From Bdellovibrio sp. UBA4095 (GTDB lineage Bacteria > Bdellovibrionota > Bdellovibrionia > Bdellovibrionales > Bdellovibrionaceae), in the NCBI GenBank assembly GCA_002381805.1, contig DFXZ01000005.1:147087-211086 (forward strand): a DNA stretch of 64,000 nt, in the 5' to 3' direction. Position numbers and translations under genes: made by a program. The notes under the pieces are model-generated. The model searched no databases and was not told the origin of the DNA. It saw only the letters and a list, made by a program, of their open reading frames with translations. Positions 35,072 to 42,550 of this stretch are shown one piece after another (position 1 is the stretch's first letter; each line of letters starts with the position of its first letter).

Positions 35072-36795
35072 CGAGAGCGCGACTGGATAAAAGTTCGCAC
35101 AAGGCTTTCTGGCATTTTTTCTGGATTTGCAAGTATCTCATAACGGCCGAACATTTGTGGGAAGTAATACTTCGCATTTTTTTCGACGGCAAAAGCTTTG
35201 GTGATAATTTGTAATCGCTGAGCCTCTCGACAGGCTTTACGAATATCTTCGATGCCGTAACGTCCTTCATAGCCGTCATAGTCTGTGGGCTTTCCATCTG
35301 TCAAAAGAAGCAAAAGCTTTTTCTTTGCAGAACTCTGCCGCAATATTTCTGTCGCGTGACGAATCGCAGGGGCCAAGCGAGTATAGCCGCGCGGGGTGAC
35401 CGTTGAGGCTCTCTCATAGAATCGACCCCATGGTTCGTGCTCATGTTTTAAATATTCGAAATAGCATTTGTGGCGAGTTTCAGAATAAGTACCCGCTACA
35501 ATCGTATTGTCGTTAGCATTTTCTGACAGCAGACCAATCAAACCCGCAGCTTCAAGTTCAACATCAAGAACTCGTCGACCTTCAACAAAAGAGTCCGTCG
35601 ACAGACTAAGATCCAATAGGACTAAGACTTGATAGTCTTTAGTTCGCAAAAGTTGATTCAAATAAAGCCTGCCAGTAGAACACGATTTGTTTTTGATATC
35701 TGTAACGTGACGAACGTAGGCATCGATATCGAATTCAGAGCCCTCTAATTGTTGATTGTACCACTTACGTTGATTGCAAATTTGCAGCAGCTGCTGCTTG
35801 TACTTAAGGATGGCGGTGGAATGGTTCCGCTGTAAGGATTCCTTAAGATTTCCTCTGTTGTTTTCTGTCGCCGCGGTGGAAATTAAGAGACGACAGTGTT
35901 TCGCCATATGGGTCTTTTTTTTCCAGTGCCATTCCGGATAAAAAGCTACTTCCAGAGACGGTTCGCCCCAGTTTTTTTCACAGGTTTCAAATTCCGAACC
36001 TGTTTGAACATCTGAATTTAAAAACGAGGCTGCCGCCTCTCCTGAACGTGTCACTTTTTTCAGCTTCAGTTCTCGCAAAGCTTCGGCGTGCTGTTCCAGT
36101 TCATCAGAGCCGTCGGTGGCTCGCGCTCCCCCCTGGTATTCGTCAGCCGTTTCCATTTTTTCAAAAGAATGAGTGATCGGACTGAACTGCTCTTTGTCTA
36201 AATCAACTTCTTCTCTTTCGAAGGTCGTCTCGATATCAGCAGGCGTTTCTTTAGAGGATCTGGCTCCCGTTTCGCACAGAGGCTCTTGACTGCTACGCAC
36301 GATAGCGCCCGAACTTAGGCCTCCCCAGAGTAACCAATGATGCTGTAGCGAATGAGGCAAGGGTAAAAAATCTCGCAGCAGTTCTTTTTGAAAGGTCATA
36401 AACTGCGGATAGAGTTCCTGAACGGACTGCGTGATCAAGTGTTGATTTTTTACGAAATGTTCCCGACGAGTTTGATCATCAGTTAAAGTTTTTGGCCAGA
36501 TTAAATTCAGCTTTTGTGCTCCAGCCATCATTAAAGACTGATGCACAAAAAGATCTCGGTTCCGTTTTCGATCGTCAAAATAACTTATTGCCGATGGCAA
36601 ATAGAAGGACAATCCCACGACTCCACTGGTCTTTGCTGCATGTATCTCTATGGGCTCCTCAAAAAAGGGTTGAATCAACAACGAAAGAGCTTTGTCGCAT
36701 TCACTCAGCTCATATTGAAAAACCTTGCGATCTTCAGCAACTTTGCGTCTTCGCCAGTTTGAGATTTTTTCAAACAGCTTTTCGCCAAGATCCAT
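35068..36795 (-). CDS. norD: Nitric oxide reductase activation protein NorD
   Basis: 575 residues. The C-terminal von Willebrand factor A domain has the MIDAS motif DLSLS (Asp395, Ser397, Ser399), a conserved Thr in VTPRGYTRLAPAI, and LLLLTDGKPTDYDGYEGRYG. With the MoxR-type ATPase NorQ it helps to assemble or insert the non-haem iron of the NO reductase. It is last in the operon norC-norB-norQ-norD; its start follows the NorQ stop by one base. The acidic central region (about 165-230) is variable in the family. Confidence 0.92.
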   Translation of the reverse strand: MDLGEKLFEKISNWRRRKVAEDRKVFQYELSECDKALSLLIQPFFEEPIEIHAAKTSGVVGLSFYLPSAISYFDDRKRNRDLFVHQSLMMAGAQKLNLIWPKTLTDDQTRREHFVKNQHLITQSVQELYPQFMTFQKELLRDFLPLPHSLQHHWLLWGGLSSGAIVRSSQEPLCETGARSSKETPADIETTFEREEVDLDKEQFSPITHSFEKMETADEYQGGARATDGSDELEQHAEALRELKLKKVTRSGEAAASFLNSDVQTGSEFETCEKNWGEPSLEVAFYPEWHWKKKTHMAKHCRLLISTAATENNRGNLKESLQRNHSTAILKYKQQLLQICNQRKWYNQQLEGSEFDIDAYVRHVTDIKNKSCSTGRLYLNQLLRTKDYQVLVLLDLSLSTDSFVEGRRVLDVELEAAGLIGLLSENANDNTIVAGTYSETRHKCYFEYLKHEHEPWGRFYERASTVTPRGYTRLAPAIRHATEILRQSSAKKKLLLLLTDGKPTDYDGYEGRYGIEDIRKACREAQRLQIITKAFAVEKNAKYYFPQMFGRYEILANPEKMPESLVRTFIQSRSR

Positions 36796-36796
36796 A

Positions 36797-37567
36797 TTAA
36801 AGACTCAGATTGATTAAATCTTGAAGTCCCTCAACGACTTGCGGATCGTCTGAAAGACACTGAGCGATTCCATAAACACACGAGCTTCGTAAAGGTAATC
36901 CCGATTTAGCCAGCTGGGCGGCATGCACCAATAGACGCGTTGAAACTGTTTCCTGCAGATCCAAATGTTTCTGTGATCTTATTTTTTGCGCGAGATGAAC
37001 CAGCTTGGAACAAGTCTTCAGCTCCATGCCGGTCATCTTATGCAAAACTTCAGTTTCAATTTCAGGGGGAGGATAGCCCAAGCTCAAAGTGACAAAACGT
37101 TGACGCGTACTGGGCTTTAGCTCTTTAAATCCTTTTTGGTATCCTGGATTAAAGCTGGCAACGCACATGAAACCAGGGGGCGCCGTCAATTCTTCGTTGG
37201 TACGATCCAAGTACAGTTGACGGCGATGATCTGTTAAGGGATGAAGAGCTACGATCACATCCTCTCGGGCTTCTGCTACTTCATCCAAATATAAAATAGC
37301 CCCTTCGCGCACGGCACGCGCCACAGGACCGTCTTGCCAAACGGTCTCGCTGCCTTTGATCAAGAATCTGCCTAACAAATCGGAACTGGTTGTGTCTTCG
37401 TTACAGGCGACCTTTATTAGCGGACGATCCAATCTTTCGGCCATGGCTCCAACAAGCTGACTCTTGCCGCATCCAGTGGGCCCCTTGATAAGCAAGGGCA
37501 TTTGGTTTTCAAAACACTTTTTGAAGACATCTAGCTCATTGCCTACTTCGCGATAATAGGTGCCCAT
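36797..37567 (-). CDS. norQ: MoxR-family AAA+ ATPase NorQ
   Basis: 256 residues. Walker A is GPTGCGKS (29-36), Walker B ILYLDEVAEARED, and the sensor-1 Asn is in CVASFNPGYQKG. It belongs to the CbbQ/NorQ group of AAA+ rings that act with VWA proteins on metalloenzymes. It starts 9 bases after norB ends and leads directly into norD, so all four nor genes should share one transcript. Confidence 0.95.
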   Translation of the reverse strand: MGTYYREVGNELDVFKKCFENQMPLLIKGPTGCGKSQLVGAMAERLDRPLIKVACNEDTTSSDLLGRFLIKGSETVWQDGPVARAVREGAILYLDEVAEAREDVIVALHPLTDHRRQLYLDRTNEELTAPPGFMCVASFNPGYQKGFKELKPSTRQRFVTLSLGYPPPEIETEVLHKMTGMELKTCSKLVHLAQKIRSQKHLDLQETVSTRLLVHAAQLAKSGLPLRSSCVYGIAQCLSDDPQVVEGLQDLINLSL

Positions 37568-37576
37568 AATTTACTC

Positions 37577-38911
37577 CTAAGAGTGCTTTTGGACTTCGCC
37601 GATCGGCTTCCCGAATCGGATAAAGTTCCAAATGAAAGCGATGATTCCCGCGGTAAAAATAGTTGCCGAAATTACCAGAATCAGAAAATGAATTTCGATT
37701 TCTTTTTGCACAGCCAGGAAATCGATTCCAATTCTTCTTTCCATATAAACTTGAGCGACTCCAGCCACACCGAAAGCGACGGTCATGCAAAGCATTCCAG
37801 AGTTTGATGTCCAGAACGCAAAGGTGTTCATACTCGAATCTTGCACTTTACGACCGGTAATGTGCGGCATCGCATATGTGATCAAGGCTAAAACGATACA
37901 AGCGTAGGCTCCCCAGAACGCTAAGTGCCCGTGCATCGCGGTTACCAAAGTGCCGTGAGTGTACAGGTTTATCTGCGGCAAGGTGTGCGCGAATCCGAGC
38001 AAACCTGCACCAACAAAAGAAAGAATGGCTGTCGCAATTGTCCAGGACAGGGCCATTTTGTTATCTTGGGTTTTACCGCCTCGCTTAGCCATTACGATCG
38101 CGTAGATTGCCATCCCCAGAAACGCGATAGGTTCGAGGGCGCCGAAAATTCCACCAATCATCAACCAATAGCGAGGAGTTCCAATATAGTAATAGTGGTG
38201 ACCCGTACCTAGGATTCCCGAAAGGAAAGTAAAGCCGACAATGATATACAACCATTTTTCAACGATTTCACGATCGACTCCCGTCAACTTGATAAGCAGG
38301 AACGACAGGATACCACCCATGATCAGCTCCCAAACGCCTTCAACCCAAAGGTGAACGACCCACCATCTCCAGTACGAATCCACCGTTTGGTGATCGGTAT
38401 GAATCATACCTGGCAAATAAAGCAGTGCCGACATCAAGAGTCCAAAGAACAGGACCATGCTTGTCGTCGTGTAACGCTTCCCTTTCCAAATAGTCCCACC
38501 GACCAGAAAGATAAATAGTAAAACGTCGATGACAACGAGGTAATCAAGAGGACGAGGAATTTCCAAAAACTTGCGCCCCTCCCACCAATTGAAGTGAAAG
38601 CCGATGATCGAAGTCACCCCTACCGCCACCAAAGCGCCCAACTGAACATAGGCCAACTTTGGAAAGATAAGCTCCCGCTCCGCTTCTTCCGGTATGATGT
38701 AGTAAGCAGCTCCCATAAACCCAGTTAGCAACCACATCACCAAAAGGTTGGTGTGAGTTGCTCTGGCGGCATTGAACGGAATCCACTCATGTAGACCATC
38801 CATTCCCATATGGGCAAAGCCCATGATAAAGCCATAGACCAGTTGCAAGCTAAAGAGCAGCATGCATGTCGCGAAAAACCAGTATGATATTTTTTGTGTT
38901 TTAAATCTCAT
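37577..38911 (-). CDS. norB: Nitric oxide reductase catalytic subunit NorB (cNOR)
   Basis: 444 residues, about 12 membrane helices. It reduces two NO to N2O with electrons from NorC. All known ligands of the cNOR subunit are present at a constant offset: haem b His53 and His329, haem b3 His327, non-haem iron His187, His238 and His239 with Glu191 and Glu260 (equivalents of H60/H349, H347, H207/H258/H259, E211/E280 in Pseudomonas aeruginosa, from memory). HLWVEGVWE and GTGHHYYYIG are diagnostic. It starts 8 bases after norC. It is the cytochrome-c-dependent form, without the quinol-oxidising N-terminal extension. Confidence 0.96.
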   Translation of the reverse strand: MRFKTQKISYWFFATCMLLFSLQLVYGFIMGFAHMGMDGLHEWIPFNAARATHTNLLVMWLLTGFMGAAYYIIPEEAERELIFPKLAYVQLGALVAVGVTSIIGFHFNWWEGRKFLEIPRPLDYLVVIDVLLFIFLVGGTIWKGKRYTTTSMVLFFGLLMSALLYLPGMIHTDHQTVDSYWRWWVVHLWVEGVWELIMGGILSFLLIKLTGVDREIVEKWLYIIVGFTFLSGILGTGHHYYYIGTPRYWLMIGGIFGALEPIAFLGMAIYAIVMAKRGGKTQDNKMALSWTIATAILSFVGAGLLGFAHTLPQINLYTHGTLVTAMHGHLAFWGAYACIVLALITYAMPHITGRKVQDSSMNTFAFWTSNSGMLCMTVAFGVAGVAQVYMERRIGIDFLAVQKEIEIHFLILVISATIFTAGIIAFIWNFIRFGKPIGEVQKHS

Positions 38912-38919
38912 GACATCCT

Positions 38920-39621
38920 CTATTTCATTTGTGACAAATATGTTGTCAGGTCCTGAATGTCTTTTTCAGAAAGTGGAAGTTTGGGCATCTTTGAATCAGC
39001 TTTAAGAGAAAATGGATCTTGCAGCCATTTACTTAAATAATCGGCATCTCGGCGCGAACCGATACCATCAAGTGCGGGTCCAACGGTACCACCTGCTCCC
39101 TGAACTGTATGGCAAGCCGTACACATTTGACCGAAAACAGCTGGAGCTGTGATTCCCGCATGATCGCCCGTGGCTAAGGTCGCAGGATTGGTAGCTGCCG
39201 GAGCTTTTAGATCCGGTTTTGGCGGGAAACCGTTCAAGTCTACCGTACCGACCCATTTCAGAAAGGCCGTAAGGTCATTGATCTCTTCATCGGTAAACTT
39301 ATAATTCGTCATCTTGCGTTCGCCGGGATACATCGCTTGCGGATCCTTCAGCATCGACTTGATGAAGCCCTCACCACGTCTTTCCCATACCTTTGTGAGT
39401 TCGGGAGCATAGTAGGCCCCTTCACCAAAAATCGTATGGCAGCCCATGCAATTATTCTTATCGAACAAGTGCTTACCCCGTATGACCATGTCGTTCATTT
39501 CAACCTGGTTAGTTTGTTTGGGGATACGCTTAAAGGTATCGATGGTTAATAAAACGAACGCGACGGAACAGAGACCCGTTCCGACCAAAAAGAAAGTCTT
39601 GGCTTGCGACTTGGACAACAT
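38920..39621 (-). CDS. norC: Nitric oxide reductase NorC subunit with a second cytochrome c domain
   Basis: 233 residues, against about 150 in ordinary NorC. An N-terminal anchor helix (about 9-29) is followed by the NorC haem c domain with C58-x2-C61-H62 (NNCMGCHTIFGEGAYYAPELT). After a Pro/Ala linker (about 135-160) there is a second class I cytochrome c domain with C167-x2-C170-H171 (MCTACHTVQGAGG) and a distal Met near SKMPKLPLSE. The extra haem domain probably serves as the built-in electron donor that is normally a separate soluble cytochrome. It is first in the operon, below an FNR-type site. Confidence 0.92.
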   Translation of the reverse strand: MLSKSQAKTFFLVGTGLCSVAFVLLTIDTFKRIPKQTNQVEMNDMVIRGKHLFDKNNCMGCHTIFGEGAYYAPELTKVWERRGEGFIKSMLKDPQAMYPGERKMTNYKFTDEEINDLTAFLKWVGTVDLNGFPPKPDLKAPAATNPATLATGDHAGITAPAVFGQMCTACHTVQGAGGTVGPALDGIGSRRDADYLSKWLQDPFSLKADSKMPKLPLSEKDIQDLTTYLSQMK

Positions 39622-39653
39622 ATGAGGCGATTCCTTCCTTCGAGTTTCGCCTC

Positions 39654-39694
39654 ACTTTACGCTCACGCTTTTTAGAATCCTTGATTTGGATCAA
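39654..39694 (-). promoter_or_regulatory. FNR/DNR-type site and promoter of norCBQD
   Basis: TTGATTTGGATCAA (39681-39694) matches the perfect FNR/DNR dyad TTGAT-N4-ATCAA. On the minus strand TAAAGT (39654-39659) lies at the right distance to be the -10 if the dyad is centred near -41.5. The predicted start is near 39646, about 25 bases before norC. It implies activation under low oxygen or nitric oxide. Confidence 0.78.
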
Positions 39695-39731
39695 ATTTCA
39701 CTGAATTTGATCTCATTACACTCTGCGATGT

Positions 39732-40898
39732 CTAGCGATAGGCAGGAATTCCCGTTATGTGCTCACCAATAATCAATCGGTGAATATCCTCGGTTCCTTC
39801 ATAGGTGTTCACTGATTCCAAATTCAGCAAATGTCTGCCTACTTGGTATTCATACGTGATACCACTGGCACCCAGGATATCGCGGGCCTGTCGTGCCGCC
39901 TTCAAAGCCATCGAAACATTGTTCATCTTTGCCATTGAAATATGCACGGGCTGCGCCAGATCCTGATCTTTCAATCGACCTACTTGCAAAGCCAGTAATT
40001 GGCCCTTGGTGATTTCAGTAAACATGTCGACAAGCTTAGCTTGCACCAACTGAAATCCCGCAATGGGTTTATCGAACTGAATCCTCGTTTTTGCATAGTT
40101 TAAAGCTTCGTCGTAACAAGCCATTGCCGCACCCAAAGCTCCCCACGAAATTCCATAACGAGCATGATTCAAACAGGCAAAAGGGCCCTTTAAGCCTTCA
40201 ACTTGAAGCATCTGAGAAGCCGGAACACGGCAGTCTTCAAAAATTAATTCTGATGTTACAGAAGCTCTTAGTGAAAACTTCTTTTCGATATTGCGGACTT
40301 TGAACCCGGGAGTGTCTCGATCGACGATAAATCCTTTTATTTTTCCATTCTCATCTTTGGCCCATACGATCGCCAGTTGAGCTAAACCTCCGTTGGTGAT
40401 CCACATCTTTGAACCATTAATAATATAATCATTTCCATCTCGAATCGCACGAGTGATCATGCCACCTGGGTTAGAACCAAAATCAGGTTCCGTCAGTCCA
40501 AAACATCCGATCCATTCGCCACTGGCCATTTTGGGAAGGTACTTTTGCTTGTGCTCTTCCGTGCCGAAGCGATAAATGGGGTACATGCAAAGAGCACCTT
40601 GCACACTGACGAAACTGCGAATACCGCTATCGCCTCGTTCAAGCTCTTGCATCATGATGCCATAGGCCGTGTAACTCACACCTGCACATCCATATCCCTG
40701 AATCGTTGCTCCCAGAGTTCCCAGATCCGCAAGTCCTCGGATCAACTCCTTGGGAAAGGTCCCCTTATCATAATGTTCACCAATGACAGGCATCACTTCG
40801 GCATCAACATATTCACGTATCGCCGAACGAATCATCTTCTCTTCTTCGGATAACAATGCATCAAGGTTCAAGAAATCTGGATGTGTGTACTGACTCAT
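39732..40898 (-). CDS. gcdH: Glutaryl-CoA dehydrogenase-type acyl-CoA dehydrogenase
   Basis: 388 residues. The FAD-binding motifs are CFGLTEPDFGSNPGG and WITNGGLAQLAIVWA; the catalytic base is Glu367 in NTYEGTEDIHR. An Arg in the substrate pocket (SGIRSFVSVQGAL) and KKFSLRASVTSELIFED are characteristic of glutaryl-CoA dehydrogenase, which oxidises and decarboxylates glutaryl-CoA to crotonyl-CoA in Lys/Trp breakdown. The start overlaps the stop of the chorismate mutase gene by four bases (ATGA), making it the third gene of the trhP operon. No other degradation gene is adjacent. Confidence 0.88.
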   Translation of the reverse strand: MSQYTHPDFLNLDALLSEEEKMIRSAIREYVDAEVMPVIGEHYDKGTFPKELIRGLADLGTLGATIQGYGCAGVSYTAYGIMMQELERGDSGIRSFVSVQGALCMYPIYRFGTEEHKQKYLPKMASGEWIGCFGLTEPDFGSNPGGMITRAIRDGNDYIINGSKMWITNGGLAQLAIVWAKDENGKIKGFIVDRDTPGFKVRNIEKKFSLRASVTSELIFEDCRVPASQMLQVEGLKGPFACLNHARYGISWGALGAAMACYDEALNYAKTRIQFDKPIAGFQLVQAKLVDMFTEITKGQLLALQVGRLKDQDLAQPVHISMAKMNNVSMALKAARQARDILGASGITYEYQVGRHLLNLESVNTYEGTEDIHRLIIGEHITGIPAYR

Positions 40899-41164
40899 AT
40901 AGTGGATTCTCCCTGCTGTGGACCGCGCGTGCAGACAAAGACCGTATGAAAGACCTCTGTCAGGTACTCACGTTCCTGGATGGAACAACCTGCGGTGATC
41001 AGACTTAACAGCTCGTGCTCACGTTGGGGGTCCCATATATCTTGCTGAAGCTCGAGCTTTTTCGCAATCACGCGCTCAGCCAAAGTCCTTCTTTTTAATA
41101 ATAAGTCGGCGATTTGCAAAGATACAGCATCCAACTCTTGCCTTAATTCCGACAAAGTACTCAT
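40895..41164 (-). CDS. aroQ: AroQ-type chorismate mutase
   Basis: 89 residues from the ATG at 41164, chosen because it overlaps the trhP stop as ATGA and has GAGG 8 bases upstream; an ATG at 41185 is possible. It converts chorismate to prephenate. Active-site residues of the E. coli AroQ domain are kept at a constant offset of three: Arg8, Arg25, Lys36, Asp45, Arg48 and Glu49 (equivalents of R11, R28, K39, D48, R51, E52, from memory), with a Gln near 83-84. It is a stand-alone domain without dehydratase or dehydrogenase. Its position directly after trhP suggests that it supplies the prephenate that TrhP needs. Confidence 0.85.
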   Translation of the reverse strand: MSTLSELRQELDAVSLQIADLLLKRRTLAERVIAKKLELQQDIWDPQREHELLSLITAGCSIQEREYLTEVFHTVFVCTRGPQQGESTI

Positions 41165-42417
41165 GGTCGGGGCCTCATCTGACACATCAAACTAAGTGGT
41201 TCTATTTCAGAATTGATTTTTACATAAGCCAAACCAACACCTGGATGTAGTGTCTCTTTCTCTCGATTCATTGAATCGAATACCTTTTCAACCCGCACCT
41301 GTTGCCTTGTAGTCGGAGAGAAAATATCTAACTCATCCCCTGCTTTGATTCGACCTTTGACTTCAACAGCGTACAAATCTTCTTTCTTGGGGCCCAAAAT
41401 TCCGCAGAAAGTTGACTTGGCCGTGCGATTCTCTTCTTGGTAGTTCTGAGCTTGATGGGTTGGTGCGCCCATAAGAAAACCTTTGTGATATCCTCGATGA
41501 GCCAAGATGTCGAGTTGTTGCAATAAACTTGGGTCCATCTCTCGTCCAGCCATCATATCATCAATTGCCTGACGATACACCCGGCTGACAAGTGCTGCGT
41601 AAAAAACAGATTTGGTTCGCCCTTCAACCTTAAAGGAACAAACTCCGGCCTCATGTAATTCCTTAAGGTGCTCGATCAAACACAAATCTTTGGAATTCAT
41701 AAGGTATGTACCATGCTCATCTTCTTCCAACGGGTAAAACTGTGAAGGATCACGTAAATCTTGCAGTAATATTTCATCAGGGTTTTCGTTTTTTTGAGCG
41801 TAGACCTTATAGGGATATCGACAAGAATTATCACAGACTCCCTGGTTGGCGTCCCGATGGGACATATAATGCGACATCAAACAACGGCCAGAATAGGCAA
41901 TACAGATAGCTCCGTGAACGAAAGCTTCCAGTTCCATATCGGGAACTTGCTGTTTGATTTCTTTGATTTCAGTCAGACGAAGTTCACGGCTTAATATCAC
42001 CCGCGTCACTCCCATCTTTTGCCAAAACTTGACGGCCGCCCAGTTCATGCAATTGGCCTGCACTGAAAGATGAATCGGAATTTCAGGATGAGCCTCGCGA
42101 ACAATAGACATTAAGCCCGGATCACTCATAATCAAGGCATCGGGCTTTAAAACCGCCCATCTCTCGACTTGTTCTCTAAAAGATTTCAGCTTTAGATTTC
42201 GGGCAAAAATATTTGCCGTCAGATAAACTTTCTTGTTGTTTCTGCGAGCCTCGTCGATACCGACTTGCAAATCTTCGAATGAAATTTCGTTCTCTCGAGC
42301 ACGGAGGCTAAATAACGGCACCCCTGCATAAACGGCATCAGCGCCATAGTGAAAAGCCATGCGAAGTTTTTCTAATGAACCGGCCGGCATTAGCAATTCA
42401 GGTGACAAACTATTCAT
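41161..42417 (-). CDS. trhP: tRNA 5-hydroxyuridine-forming protein TrhP (YegQ, U32 peptidase family)
   Basis: 418 residues from the ATG at 42417, with AAGGA 6 bases upstream; an earlier ATG at 42444 has none. It is very close to E. coli YegQ over its length: ELLMPAGSLEKLRMAFHYGADAVYAG, ALIMSDPGL, PIHLSVQAN, MNSKDLCLIEHL, FKVEGRTKS. The four Fe-S cysteines are at 172, 179, 195 and 199 (C-x6-C-x15-C-x3-C). TrhP hydroxylates U34 of tRNA to ho5U using prephenate and an iron-sulphur cluster. It is first in the operon trhP-aroQ-gcdH, under an FNR-like dyad. Confidence 0.92.
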   Translation of the reverse strand: MNSLSPELLMPAGSLEKLRMAFHYGADAVYAGVPLFSLRARENEISFEDLQVGIDEARRNNKKVYLTANIFARNLKLKSFREQVERWAVLKPDALIMSDPGLMSIVREAHPEIPIHLSVQANCMNWAAVKFWQKMGVTRVILSRELRLTEIKEIKQQVPDMELEAFVHGAICIAYSGRCLMSHYMSHRDANQGVCDNSCRYPYKVYAQKNENPDEILLQDLRDPSQFYPLEEDEHGTYLMNSKDLCLIEHLKELHEAGVCSFKVEGRTKSVFYAALVSRVYRQAIDDMMAGREMDPSLLQQLDILAHRGYHKGFLMGAPTHQAQNYQEENRTAKSTFCGILGPKKEDLYAVEVKGRIKAGDELDIFSPTTRQQVRVEKVFDSMNREKETLHPGVGLAYVKINSEIEPLSLMCQMRPRP

Positions 42418-42489
42418 AAAAGTCCTTTTGGCTAAACTGTCCAATTTTTTAATCGGAGCAGTTTAGCTTTCATGACTTCCGAATCGCTA

Positions 42490-42501
42490 TGATCCAAATC
42501 A
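42490..42501 (-). promoter_or_regulatory. FNR-like dyad upstream of the trhP operon
   Basis: TGATCCAAATCA is the exact reverse complement of the TGATTTGGATCA core before norC, spacer included. It is centred 79 bases before the trhP start codon; a TAAACT (-10-like) lies about 31-36 bases downstream of the centre. A 9-bp inverted repeat (GCTAAACTG/CAGTTTAGC, 42431-42467) follows, covering the -10 and the leader. Between this dyad and the RND gene lies a GC-rich hairpin (42505-42546) without a T-tract, perhaps the end of the RND transcript. Confidence 0.6.
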
Positions 42502-42550
42502 TGTCCTCCCGGATTATTTGAGCTTTAAAAGTACTTCCGGGGGAGGATTT

